The notes beneath the pieces were generated by a model that was given only the letters and a program-made list of their open reading frames with translations, had not been told where the DNA came from and ran no database searches. Below, piece after piece: positions 6,731 to 13,398 of a stretch of DNA of 15,890 nt; position 1 is the first letter of the stretch; each line of letters starts with the position of its first letter. The DNA is from CAZZBK01 sp964652155. Its GTDB lineage: Bacteria > Planctomycetota > Planctomycetia > Pirellulales > PNKZ01. Made by a program: the position numbers and the translations under genes. The stretch lies in assembly GCA_964652155.1 (NCBI GenBank), contig CAZZBK010000138.1:1-15890 (forward strand), read 5' to 3'.

Positions 6731-7146
6731 AGGTCTTTTTCCAGCTGGATGTGGGTCAGTTTGTAATCAGGCAGATATTTCGCGTAACCCTTGCGGCACC
6801 ACGCTTCAAACTTCGCACACCCGGCCCGCCGCGCGCCGTCCTCGAGCTCGGAAATCAAATGCACCCACTTGTGCGGCTGCTCTCCGACGACGAACCGCAC
6901 CGAGCACACCTTGATCCCCGACACCTCGCGCCAGATGTTGACGCACAAAACAGCCTCGATCCGTCCTGTCGGCGCCACCACCACGAACAGGTGCCAATCG
7001 CCCGCCATCACGTGCTTGACGATGGCGTCGAAGGTCATGCGGCCCTGGCTGCCCTCGGCCGCCCGGTGCAGGTGGGGAGCGATCACGTCAAACGCCGCCG
7101 CGAGGTCAGCAGGCGAAACCCTGACTAGCCGCCGATCACCAGCCAC
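6727..7146 (-). CDS. GNAT-fold-like phage protein (putative acetyltransferase relative), GTG start
   Basis: The product is 139 residues from GTG at 7146-7144. The frame stays open to 7557, but everything before about 7146 is antisense-like, His/Arg/Gly-rich and overlaps the neighbouring genes, so it is not coding. No ATG retains the conserved N-terminus VRVSPADLAAAFDVIAPHL (residues 8-26), which marks the usual first strand and helix of a GNAT fold. The middle is MTFDAIVKHVMAGDWHLFVV (37-56), then strands GRIEAVLCVNIWR and KVCSVRFVVG. The C-terminus reads AKFEAWCRKGYAKYLPDYKL (111-130) and ends in a strand, IQLEKDL. Similar small GNAT-like proteins, often without an obvious acetyl-CoA loop, lie in podovirus injection modules; T7 gp13 has a comparable size and place. 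Enzymatic activity is uncertain because no clear Q/RxxGxG/A signature is visible. It overlaps the next gene by 4 nt (ATGA). Confidence 0.68.
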   Translation of the reverse strand: MAGDRRLVRVSPADLAAAFDVIAPHLHRAAEGSQGRMTFDAIVKHVMAGDWHLFVVVAPTGRIEAVLCVNIWREVSGIKVCSVRFVVGEQPHKWVHLISELEDGARRAGCAKFEAWCRKGYAKYLPDYKLTHIQLEKDL

Positions 7147-7421
7147 CGGAATGTGCGATCGGTCGCGGCGGACGCCGCGTGCGTGATCACGAACTCCCCC
7201 GTGCCCACAGTCACCCGCCACGCTGTCGCTGCTGCCGTCGCCGTCGTCGGTGACAGGAACACCGCCGCGCCGGCTGGAATGTCCGTCTTGACCACCGTCG
7301 TGCTCGTGGCCGGCGCGACCGCGAGCGTCACCGTGCCCGTGGCGTTCGACCGCCCCTGGATCAGCTGGTTGACCGCCGTAACGATGTCCCGCATCGTCGA
7401 CGCGAGCGATAAGACCTTCAT
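7125..7421 (-). CDS. Small beta-rich virion protein, function unknown
   Basis: The 98-residue protein opens with a short helix (TMRDIVTAVNQLIQGRSNAT) followed by Thr/Ala/Val-rich beta strands (GTVTLAVAPATSTTVVKTDI). It ends GEFVITHAASAATDRTFRWL. The pattern 'GRxNATGTVTLAx..TTTxVxDxxxxxxSxVxLxPTTAxAAA...G.FxITHAxxAxTDRTFRY' is frequent in small proteins of tailed-phage neck/fibre clusters. There it is presumed structural; I know no demonstrated role. It starts within the stop of the stabilization gene (ATGA). The next gene probably starts 22 nt before its end in another frame. Confidence 0.75.
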   Translation of the reverse strand: MKVLSLASTMRDIVTAVNQLIQGRSNATGTVTLAVAPATSTTVVKTDIPAGAAVFLSPTTATAAATAWRVTVGTGEFVITHAASAATDRTFRWLVIGG

Positions 7422-8968
7422 CGTGCACCCGCGTCTCCCGTGATCGCATCAATTCCTTGTGCGAGAGACCACGACGCGCCGCTCGCAATCGCCATTTTGG
7501 CCCGCACATAGCGGGTTTCGACGTGCTGCGGACACATGCCGTTGTCTTCCACCGCACTCTCCGTGTCCCAGGTCACGGAATCGCCGTGGCGTTCGGCAAT
7601 CCCGAGCGCCACCGTGACATCCGTGGTGTCCACCTCAGGAATTGTCCCGCTCACGTAGGTGGTTCGCGAGCCCGGTAGCTTGGCGTCCATGGTCTCGATC
7701 GTTGCCGCCATCGGCTCGCCGGCCAGCACGGACAGCGTCAAATCTGTGCTGATGAGACCGACGGAACCTGACGACCCGGTCCAATACGTCGAATCCAGCG
7801 AATACGGCAGGCTATCGAGGTCCGACACCACGTCGAGACCGTCGAGCGTGTAGCTGGTGCCGATGGCGTTGACAAAGCAGTTGACCGACAGATTAGCCCG
7901 CGACCACTCGCCGATGACCCAATTGTAGATCAGCACCCGATCGGGAACCGAGGTCGAGTTGTCCCGCGAGACATAAGCCCACATCACCACGCGGCGGCGG
8001 GTGTCGACCGTGCCGAGCACGTTGACATCTTCTCCCGGCCGCACGTCGGCGAGCCACCAATTGCGGACCTTCGTTTCGTCGATCGACTGCGCTTGGCCGG
8101 CACCCTTGTTGAGCCTGTAGAAACCGTCTGCCGACAGAAAGAACACGTCGGCGCCAACTTCAACGATGCTGTACGGCGCGATACATCCGCGCTCCACTTC
8201 GGTCTCGTCGATCTGAAAAATCAGATCGCTCCCCGGCGTTGGCGTCATGCGGCGTATTTTGGTGCGCTGAAACACGTACCCGATCTCACCGCCGACGAGG
8301 CCCGTCACCGGGCCGCCCGTGTAGAAATCCTGCGTATCCGCACCATCAACACCGATTGTCCACTTTTCGGCATCGGCGAGTGCTGACCATTGAATCCGGT
8401 TGCCGTAGGTGAGCACGGCGCCGAGCACGACGCGATCGGCAATCACCGCGATGTACTTGGCCACGGGCGGCGACCCGCCAAGCGCCGAAAAGTTGAACGG
8501 CCCGACCACCGCTTCAATGTCAAACTTCTGTGGCGCGTCGGTGCCGTTGACCGCCAGCGCCAGCCCGCCGAACGTCGCGAACTGCCACCGATCGCCGGTA
8601 GCAACGGCATAGTTGCCGCCGCTGGTCCGCGTCGCAATCGCGAACGTGGACGCGCTGTCCATGTAGTAAAGGTCAATCGACGAGCCAATAAAGGTCTTGG
8701 ACGTACCGTCTTTGTTGCGCACCGTCGCCGCAGACAGCACCGTGATTGACGACGCGTCGCGGGTGACGACCGTAGCGCCCGCGCGATCCACCACCGTGTC
8801 CCCCGCACGATCAAGGATCGTGTCCGCGCCCACCGTCTCCGTTACCGACACGGCCGCGCCAATCGGCGTGAACCCATTCGGGGCCGGATACACGTTGACC
8901 GCGTCCACCGTGAACGGGGCGCCAAGCTTGACGCTGTCCGGTCGCCACGGGCCGAACGGGATATTCAT
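7418..8968 (-). CDS. Packaged-DNA stabilization / nozzle protein, P22 gp10-like
   Basis: The product is 516 residues from ATG 8968-8966, two codons after the adaptor stop frame (TGACATG). An upstream ATG at 9109 is rejected because its extra 47 residues are Arg/Pro-rich and lie in another frame over the adaptor's coding sequence. The N-terminus PFGPWRPDSVKLGAPFTVDA, then NVYPAPNGFTPIG (residues 26-38), follows the pattern of phage stabilization proteins (FxPxxPDxxxLxxPGxxxAxNVxPxxxGYxP). Repeated beta strands follow (for example GDRWQFATFGGLALAVNGTD, then IQWSALADAEKWTIG and GADVFFLSADGFYRLNKG), as expected for a beta-propeller that closes the neck and keeps DNA inside. Residues 50-72 carry DRAG repeats, an insertion near the N-terminus. 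The gene overlaps the next by 4 nt (ATGA). Confidence 0.75.
   Translation of the reverse strand: MNIPFGPWRPDSVKLGAPFTVDAVNVYPAPNGFTPIGAAVSVTETVGADTILDRAGDTVVDRAGATVVTRDASSITVLSAATVRNKDGTSKTFIGSSIDLYYMDSASTFAIATRTSGGNYAVATGDRWQFATFGGLALAVNGTDAPQKFDIEAVVGPFNFSALGGSPPVAKYIAVIADRVVLGAVLTYGNRIQWSALADAEKWTIGVDGADTQDFYTGGPVTGLVGGEIGYVFQRTKIRRMTPTPGSDLIFQIDETEVERGCIAPYSIVEVGADVFFLSADGFYRLNKGAGQAQSIDETKVRNWWLADVRPGEDVNVLGTVDTRRRVVMWAYVSRDNSTSVPDRVLIYNWVIGEWSRANLSVNCFVNAIGTSYTLDGLDVVSDLDSLPYSLDSTYWTGSSGSVGLISTDLTLSVLAGEPMAATIETMDAKLPGSRTTYVSGTIPEVDTTDVTVALGIAERHGDSVTWDTESAVEDNGMCPQHVETRYVRAKMAIASGASWSLAQGIDAITGDAGAR
8753..8821 (-). repeat. DRAG octapeptide repeats in the stabilization protein
   Basis: Residues 50-72 consist of three consecutive 8-residue units, TILDRAGD, TVVDRAGA and the degenerate TVVTRDAS. 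They match the repeats at the C-terminus of the spike-base-like protein (10694-10750). Confidence 0.65.
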
Positions 8969-8969
8969 G

Positions 8970-9617
8970 TCAGCGCCACATATGACCGACCACCCGCAGC
9001 TTGGTGCCGGTGGTATCGGCCTTCGCCATGTAGTCGCTGATCGCTCGAGCCGCCGACGCGTAGGCCAGGGCCGACGCCTCCTGGCTCGCTCGGTCGCGCA
9101 CGTAGCCAAACGCCTCGATCAGCGCCGAGTGCAGATAGACCGCCGGGACGTTGGTCAAGAGCCAGTTAGTGTCCGTGTTCTCGGCAAGGTCCGCGTAAGC
9201 CTGGTAATAGTGCGTTTTCAGCGTTCCCGACGACGCGCCCGGCGTCACATAGAGGCTGCTCCCCTCCACCGTGTAGTGCTGCGGGATGGTGCCGACCCGA
9301 TCCACTTCGGCCCAAAATCGGTTTGGATCGATGTAGGTCAGGCGATAATTGGGCGTGCTCGGCCAGTAAAGCCGCGTGAACTCCAGCCACCGCGTCGGGA
9401 GCGTGCCGACGCCATCCGTGATGGTGATGTCGGCACTTGTCTCCATATCCCGGCATCGCACGGGCGGGCACTCGAGCGGGGCGGCGGACCCGTACTTGAT
9501 CCGCGCCTCGCCCATCTGAACGAACTCAGGCACGCGCAGCGCAAAGGCCGCGTTGAGGCTGCGCCCGAGATAGTTTCCGACTGCCGATTTAAGGTCGGAG
9601 TAGTTGGCGATGGCCAT
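8970..9617 (-). CDS. Head-tail adaptor protein, SU10/P22-gp4-like
   Basis: The 215-residue protein should bind under the portal and link it to the tail nozzle. It begins with a short helical part (NYSDLKSAVGNYLGR, then AFALRVPEFVQMGEARI, residues 22-40). The beta-rich centre carries GVGTLPTRWLEFTRLY and a YTVEGSSLYVTPGASSGT segment (115-132). The C-terminal helical part is WLLTNVPAVYLHSALIEAFG (residues 152-171). The order 'YxxxGxxLxxxPxP..L.L.YY....L....TNWLLT..P..YLxxALxEA' is characteristic of phage adaptor proteins of the SU10 type. It lies in the expected place, between capsid/fibre genes and the stabilization protein. It starts inside the preceding stop (TAATG), with only a weak AAGG upstream, so translation is probably coupled. 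Confidence 0.82.
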   Translation of the reverse strand: MAIANYSDLKSAVGNYLGRSLNAAFALRVPEFVQMGEARIKYGSAAPLECPPVRCRDMETSADITITDGVGTLPTRWLEFTRLYWPSTPNYRLTYIDPNRFWAEVDRVGTIPQHYTVEGSSLYVTPGASSGTLKTHYYQAYADLAENTDTNWLLTNVPAVYLHSALIEAFGYVRDRASQEASALAYASAARAISDYMAKADTTGTKLRVVGHMWR

Positions 9618-10675
9618 TAGGACGTAACTGCCTTGATCACGGCGAAGTTGATGACGGGTTGCTCAGTGGTGGTGCCGGACTTGGTGTTGAACGTAATTTC
9701 GAACGAGCCAGCGCCGACCGCCGACACCGACAGGTCGAGCTTGTCGGTGCCCGATTTCTGCGAGAGCACCACCACGTCAGTTGCCGCCACAGTCGAGTTC
9801 GTCACCGTGAACGATGCCGGCGTGGTCGAACCGGCCGCGCTGACCAGGGTGATGGCTCCTGCGGTCTTGTTGATCGTAACGCCCGTGGTGCGGCTCGTGG
9901 CCTGCGTAACCGTACCACCTGCACCCGTGGCATAGCCGACGCCGCCGGTGCCGGTCGAAACCAGCGCGCGGGGCGTGGTGATGGCGCCCGTGCCGGTGCC
10001 GTTGAGCGTGATCGTGCCCGACCCCTTAGCGTCGATGGTCAACGCCTCGTTGGTTCCCGACGAGATCACGGCCACAGCCGCCCCCGCCGCCGCAGCTGCG
10101 CCCGTCAGCTTGATGCCGGTGGCGACGCTCGCCGTGTTGGCATCGACCTGCAGGACCGGGTTGGTGGCCCCGTTGGCGCCAACGGTGAGCGCAGAGGCCG
10201 ACGTGGACGTGATCGTTGCCGTGCCCGTGACGCCGGTATTGCGCCCGAGCGTGATGGCGCCCGTGCCCGTCGCGTTGATGGAGACGGTGCCCGAGCCCTT
10301 GGCGTCAATCGTCAGGTTTTCGTTGGTGCCCGAGCTGATCGCCGCCACCGCCACGCCGCCGGCCGCAGCCGCCGCCGTGACCTTGACGCCGGTTGCGCTC
10401 GATGATGTCGAGGCATCAACCAGAAACGCAGGAGCGGTCGAGCCCTGACGGCCAACCGCCAGCGCGGTGGCCGACGCCGTGGTCGATATGATCGACGCGC
10501 AGGTGATGTCTCCATCCACGTCCACGTCGAAGATTTTGGTGCCGCCGACCTTGAGCTCGAGCACACGCGCGCCAGCGGCCGAGTTGGTGTTGGTGACATC
10601 GAGCGCGATACCTTTGAACGCAGTGCCCGAGTTGTTCCAGGTGTCCGTCAGTGAATAGATGTTGGTTGTTGCCAT
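9617..10675 (-). CDS. Head fibre / decoration protein with internal duplication
   Basis: This 352-residue protein is rich in Ala, Thr, Gly and Ser and predicted all-beta. The N-terminal 60 residues (WNNSGTAFKGIALDVTNTNS, then LELKVGGTKIFDVDVDGDI) resemble the start of phage fibre proteins whose repeats read 'LKVGGTTVFSVDVDG'. Two 78-residue repeats follow, at residues 66-143 and 157-234, exactly 91 residues apart. The conserved cores are ISSGTNExLTIDAKGSGT and TGTGAIT. The C-terminal domain (about 236-352) carries PRALVSTGTGGVGYATGAGG, VTQATSRTTGVTINKTAGAI and a final VINFAVIKA. This pattern is common in small phage surface proteins. Position after the spike-base-like gene suggests that it projects from the head vertex or collar. 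There is no enzymatic motif. It ends one base into the next gene (TAATG). Confidence 0.72.
   Translation of the reverse strand: MATTNIYSLTDTWNNSGTAFKGIALDVTNTNSAAGARVLELKVGGTKIFDVDVDGDITCASIISTTASATALAVGRQGSTAPAFLVDASTSSSATGVKVTAAAAAGGVAVAAISSGTNENLTIDAKGSGTVSINATGTGAITLGRNTGVTGTATITSTSASALTVGANGATNPVLQVDANTASVATGIKLTGAAAAAGAAVAVISSGTNEALTIDAKGSGTITLNGTGTGAITTPRALVSTGTGGVGYATGAGGTVTQATSRTTGVTINKTAGAITLVSAAGSTTPASFTVTNSTVAATDVVVLSQKSGTDKLDLSVSAVGAGSFEITFNTKSGTTTEQPVINFAVIKAVTS
9974..10207 (-). repeat. Fibre repeat unit 2 (78 codons)
   Basis: This stretch encodes residues 157-234 of the fibre/decoration protein, from STSASALTVG to TGAITT. It is the partner of 10247-10480. The DNA of the two units has diverged at many positions while the protein has stayed similar, so the duplication is old. 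Confidence 0.75.
10247..10480 (-). repeat. Fibre repeat unit 1 (78 codons)
   Basis: This stretch encodes residues 66-143 of the fibre/decoration protein, from TASATALAVG to TGAITL. It aligns without gaps to the unit at 9974-10207, offset by 91 codons. Confidence 0.75.
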
Positions 10676-10681
10676 GGTGGG

Positions 10682-11044
10682 TTACCTTCCGGCCAGGATT
10701 TCGTTGCCGCGGCGGTCCAGCACGAAAGCGCCGGCTCGATCGACGATCTCAGATTCGATAGATGCGCTCGGCAGCACTTCAGAGCCGCCGTAATCAGCTT
10801 GCCAGTTGAGGGCCACGAGATTGGTGGCCGTCGTGTCCGTGGAGTAAATGCGGGTGGTCCGCACCGGCAGGATGGTCCCCACCGGGACGGCTGCGAACGT
10901 GGTGACGTGGCCGCCTTCGGTGACGAGCTTGATGGCGCCCGCACCGCCGACATAGATCGCGTCCGCAGAGCGCGGCAGGTCGGCTGAATCGCTGGCCGTG
11001 ACGGCATAGCCGTCTGAATACAGGCTAGGCTGGCCCTGGCTCAT
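10682..11044 (-). CDS. Spike-base-like virion protein (resembles RCAP_rcc01079 family)
   Basis: In this 120-residue protein the central part is AVTASDSADLPRSADAIYVG (residues 14-33), followed by GGHVTTFAAVPVGTILPVRT (44-63) and TTATNLVALNW. The pattern 'VTPSD..DLP....ALYVGGAG....T..GG..V.F..VP.GT.LPVR..R....GTTAT.IVAL' is that of the small beta-rich 'spike base protein' of the Rhodobacter gene transfer agent and related phages. In that particle it anchors head spikes. It would thus be expected on the capsid surface, likely at a vertex with the fibre protein encoded next. The C-terminus carries two 8-residue repeats (VDRAGAFV, LDRRGNEI) that recur in the stabilization protein (8968-7418). Its stop is preceded by GGAAGG, the ribosome binding site of the next gene. 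Assignment is by remembered family pattern. Confidence 0.72.
   Translation of the reverse strand: MSQGQPSLYSDGYAVTASDSADLPRSADAIYVGGAGAIKLVTEGGHVTTFAAVPVGTILPVRTTRIYSTDTTATNLVALNWQADYGGSEVLPSASIESEIVDRAGAFVLDRRGNEILAGR
10685..10690 (-). promoter_or_regulatory. Ribosome binding site for the fibre/decoration gene
   Basis: GGAAGG immediately precedes the TAA stop of the upstream gene and lies 9 nt before ATG 10675-10673. It indicates strong independent initiation, as expected for a multicopy virion protein. Confidence 0.6.
10694..10750 (-). repeat. DRAG octapeptide repeats in the spike-base-like protein
   Basis: Residues 99-117 read as two 8-residue units with the pattern (I/V/L)-(V/L)-D-R-(A/R)-G-x-x. 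The same pattern occurs as two and a half units in the stabilization protein at 8753-8821. Confidence 0.6.
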
Positions 11045-11364
11045 ATCGTGATGTCCGCCGTTTTCAGCCGCCGATAATCGGCATCATTGAGCAGGCGCAC
11101 CAACCGCTGCGCCTGCTCGGGATCGTTGATGTCGAGACCGTGGGTGAGCTTCCAATCGGTAAGGACTCCAAGCGGGATGCTGGCCACCTTCCACATGTCG
11201 GGGTCGGCCGCATAATACGACCGACCCTCCATTTCCTTGGCGTGGTTGAGGTCCAGCGTCGGCTCGGTGTCCTGCTCATAGTGGAGGAGGAAACCGTCTG
11301 CGGTGTCCTCCCACCAGATCGTGACCCCTGTCATGGGGTCATGGCGCCAAAGCTCCCGCGTCAT
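11041..11364 (-). CDS. Small conserved phage protein downstream of capsid gene, function unknown
   Basis: The product is 107 residues if it starts at ATG 11364-11362, which overlaps the capsid stop as TGATG. The frame continues to a more upstream ATG at 11409, but that would overlap the capsid C-terminus by 46 nt and add an Arg/His-rich tail. The protein begins MTRELWRHDPMTGVTIWWED and ends LVRLLNDADYRRLKTADITI. It contains PDMWKVASIPLGVLTDWKLT in the middle and several tryptophans. This pattern (WxxDPxTGxT near the start, LNDxDYRxLRT near the end) recurs in small proteins encoded just after SU10-like capsid genes. I know no proven function; a virion or neck component is plausible from position. 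The end overlaps the next gene by 4 nt (ATGA). Confidence 0.8.
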   Translation of the reverse strand: MTRELWRHDPMTGVTIWWEDTADGFLLHYEQDTEPTLDLNHAKEMEGRSYYAADPDMWKVASIPLGVLTDWKLTHGLDINDPEQAQRLVRLLNDADYRRLKTADITI

Positions 11365-12320
11365 CAGGTGAGGTCCGCGATGATGGCGTTCTGCTTCTCG
11401 TCGAGACACTTCAGCGTGACCGAGGTCCGCACCATGCGCTTGGTGTTGTGGCCGGTCTTGCCGAGCTCAACGACGCCATACGGCTGCAAAACGGAGAGCT
11501 TCCACGTGCGCGGGGTCAGGATGAGGATCGAGCGCGCATCCATCTCACGCGAGGCGCGGATGGTGTGGAACCCGAAGTCCGACTTGTAGACATCGACCGC
11601 GCCGAGGATTGCCACCTTGTCACGCGACACCTCGTTGGTGGCTTGGACGACGCCGGTAAACGCGCTGATGGCGACCTTCTGGACCGGACCGGCGAGCACG
11701 GTGGTGAGCGAGCCGCGACCGTTGGTCCACGCAGAGCGGATCACGGTCTTGAACAGCGTGTCCGACAACGAGCGCTGCGTACCGTTGGTCGCCGCAGTCA
11801 CCAGGCCCGAGCCGCTGCTGTAGCCGCCATCTGATCCGCCGCTGCCACGGCTGTCGTTGGTGGTCAGCCACGCTTGGGCGCCGGCAAGTTTGCCGGGAAC
11901 GCTGCCGGTCGCCTCGACGCTGGCATAGTTGCCGCAAATGCGCTTCTCGACGTCGAGGCGGATCGCATAACCGGCATTGACGAGCTGACGAGCGAGCTCC
12001 TTCTTGCCGGAGATCGTCGCGACCTCCTGGGCGATGTCGGATACGCTGATGACCTCGTCGAAGATCTGCACGTGGTTTTTCACCACGGCCGGCTGGGTCT
12101 GAGAGTCGGGCGTTACGTCGTCACCTTCGACCGCCGCGTTGTCGGCGTCAGAGGCGCGGACGGTCTCAGTCGCCCACTCAGGGGTGCGGCTTTCGCAGGT
12201 ATCGCGACCAATCATCGAGTACATCGGGGTATCGGTCGGGGTGACGAGTTCGATGGCCTTGGACAGATCCTCACGGACCCGCATTGCCACGCTCTGCGTG
12301 GTATTCGAAGGAACAGCCAT
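11364..12320 (-). CDS. Major capsid protein, SU10/DUF5309 family (HK97 fold)
   Basis: The 318-residue protein matches the layout of SU10-type major capsid proteins (DUF5309). It opens with TQSVAMRVREDLSKAIELVT and TPTDTPMYSMIG (residues 8-38). The 'NAAVEGDDVTPDSQTQPAVVKNHVQI' region follows (61-86), then the ISVSDIAQEV segment (91-100). Next come the basic helix of the spine region and KLAGAQAWLTTN (144-155). The C-terminal domain includes RDKVAILGAVDVYKSDFG (233-250) and LTPRTWKLSVLQPYG. A Gly/Ser-rich stretch at 158-173 (SRGSGGSDGGYSSGSG) looks like a flexible loop. The protein would form the icosahedral shell together with the preceding scaffold. It has its own strong ribosome binding site, and its stop overlaps the next start by one base (TGATG). 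The family assignment comes from recognised motifs, not a search. Confidence 0.9.
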   Translation of the reverse strand: MAVPSNTTQSVAMRVREDLSKAIELVTPTDTPMYSMIGRDTCESRTPEWATETVRASDADNAAVEGDDVTPDSQTQPAVVKNHVQIFDEVISVSDIAQEVATISGKKELARQLVNAGYAIRLDVEKRICGNYASVEATGSVPGKLAGAQAWLTTNDSRGSGGSDGGYSSGSGLVTAATNGTQRSLSDTLFKTVIRSAWTNGRGSLTTVLAGPVQKVAISAFTGVVQATNEVSRDKVAILGAVDVYKSDFGFHTIRASREMDARSILILTPRTWKLSVLQPYGVVELGKTGHNTKRMVRTSVTLKCLDEKQNAIIADLT

Positions 12321-12330
12321 AGCTGTGTGA

Positions 12331-12335
12331 TCCTC
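12331..12335 (-). promoter_or_regulatory. Strong ribosome binding site for the major capsid gene
   Basis: GAGGA overlaps the scaffold stop codon (TGA at 12336-12334) and lies 10 nt before ATG 12320-12318. The 13-nt spacer at 12321-12333 is the longest gap between genes in the operon until the break at 1785. It probably serves independent, high-level initiation of the capsid protein. Confidence 0.65.
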
Positions 12336-13398
12336 AGTTCATAAGGGATTCGATCAGCGCGGTGGCGTCATCGATGGATCCGGTCTTGGACAGGCGATCC
12401 ATGTGTTTCGATGCGCTGCGCTTGGCGGATGTCGGGGCGGCGTCGCGTGCCCCTCCCTTGATGAGCTTCGGCTTTGCCTTGACGATCTTCGCCGTCGTGG
12501 CCTCTGCGCGCTTCTGCTTTTGGGAGTTTAGGGCGTCACGTGCCAACAGGTAAAAACGCGGGTCCAGCACCTGATCGAGCGTCTTGCTGTCTATGCCATA
12601 CAGCCTCTGGAGGTCCGTCTGGACCTGCTGTGCATAGGTTACGTCGCTCAACTCCGGCCACTGTTTCAACAGAGCTGTCCTGGCGGCGATGTGCTCGCTC
12701 GCGCGCAGGACCTTTGCGTGCTCTTCGTTGACCTTGGAAACCTTCTCGCGCTCGGCTTCAGCGGCGCGGTGCTGTGAGATGCGCTGGCGGTATGCCTCGG
12801 CCTGCTCATAGTAGGCGCCAGGGTCATACTTCGGCGAATTGGGGTTGATCAGATCGTAGTCGGGCGCCACCGGCTTGTTGGCGGCAGTCCACTGATCGAG
12901 CGCGTCGAGGTACTTCTGCCGCTCGACGAGGGTGATCTGCACGAGCTGCTGGATCTGCTCGGGCAATGGGCCGGACTGCTGCGCTTTGGCCAGCTCTTCC
13001 TTATAGGTGGCGGCCTGCGCGGCGAGCTCGAGCACCTTCGACAGCGGTGCCCGGATCGGGTCCTTGCCTTCCTCGGTCGGGATCTCAATGAAATCCTCAT
13101 CCGTCTCGGCCAGCGCCTCGGCGTCGGGCTTGTCCTCGCCATCAGCCTCGGCTGTCTCGGCTTCGCCGTCCTCGGCCTCGCCGTCCTTGGCGAACTTGCC
13201 GTCCTCGCCGCGCTTGGGGTCCGGCTTTTTCAGGTCGGGATCTCGCGGACGCGGCGGGTTCTCCATCTCATCGGCCGCCACGCCCATGATGTCGTCGACG
13301 GATGAGAACAACGTATCAGCGGCGGCATCCACGGAATCAACGCCGGCCGGGATGGGGCTCTGCGGTGCGGTCGGTGTGGTCGGGGTCGTGTCACTCAT
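12334..13398 (-). CDS. Capsid scaffolding protein
   Basis: This 354-residue, highly hydrophilic protein sits directly before the major capsid gene, the classic scaffold position. Residues 1-60 are Pro/Thr/Asp-rich and probably disordered. Residues 61-110 are strongly acidic, with repeated EAEDGEAETAEADGE-like composition. Residues about 115-270 are predicted long helices or coiled coils (for example QAEAYRQRISQHRAAEAERE). The last 60 residues are basic (KAKPKLIKGG, SAKRSASKHM) and end in a short helix, TGSIDDATALIESLMN. A basic helical C-terminus that docks on the coat protein is known for P22-type scaffolds. No protease motif is visible, so self-cleavage is not indicated. It begins within the preceding gene and is followed by a 13-nt spacer that carries the capsid gene's ribosome binding site. 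Composition and position make the call fairly safe. Confidence 0.82.
   Translation of the reverse strand: MSDTTPTTPTAPQSPIPAGVDSVDAAADTLFSSVDDIMGVAADEMENPPRPRDPDLKKPDPKRGEDGKFAKDGEAEDGEAETAEADGEDKPDAEALAETDEDFIEIPTEEGKDPIRAPLSKVLELAAQAATYKEELAKAQQSGPLPEQIQQLVQITLVERQKYLDALDQWTAANKPVAPDYDLINPNSPKYDPGAYYEQAEAYRQRISQHRAAEAEREKVSKVNEEHAKVLRASEHIAARTALLKQWPELSDVTYAQQVQTDLQRLYGIDSKTLDQVLDPRFYLLARDALNSQKQKRAEATTAKIVKAKPKLIKGGARDAAPTSAKRSASKHMDRLSKTGSIDDATALIESLMN

Noticed and set aside
7147..7557. N-terminal extension of the GNAT-like protein to 7557
   Set aside because: The extension is His/Gly/Arg/Asp-rich, overlaps the 98-residue gene and the end of the stabilization gene, and has no family likeness.
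8969..9109. N-terminal extension of the stabilization protein to ATG 9109
   Set aside because: The 47 added residues are Arg/Pro/Trp-rich and lie out of frame over the adaptor gene; ATG 8968 gives the family's normal beginning directly after the adaptor stop.
8697..9620. Plus-strand open frame of 307 codons
   Set aside because: Antisense to the adaptor and stabilization genes, both of which have recognisable family patterns.
9617..10675. CRISPR-like or direct-repeat array suspected from regular repeats
   Set aside because: The repeats are in-frame protein duplications with diverged DNA and no uniform short repeat-spacer structure.
11365..11409. Earlier ATG for the small protein after the capsid gene
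   Set aside because: It would overlap the capsid gene by 46 nt and add an Arg/His-rich segment; ATG at 11364 makes a typical TGATG junction.
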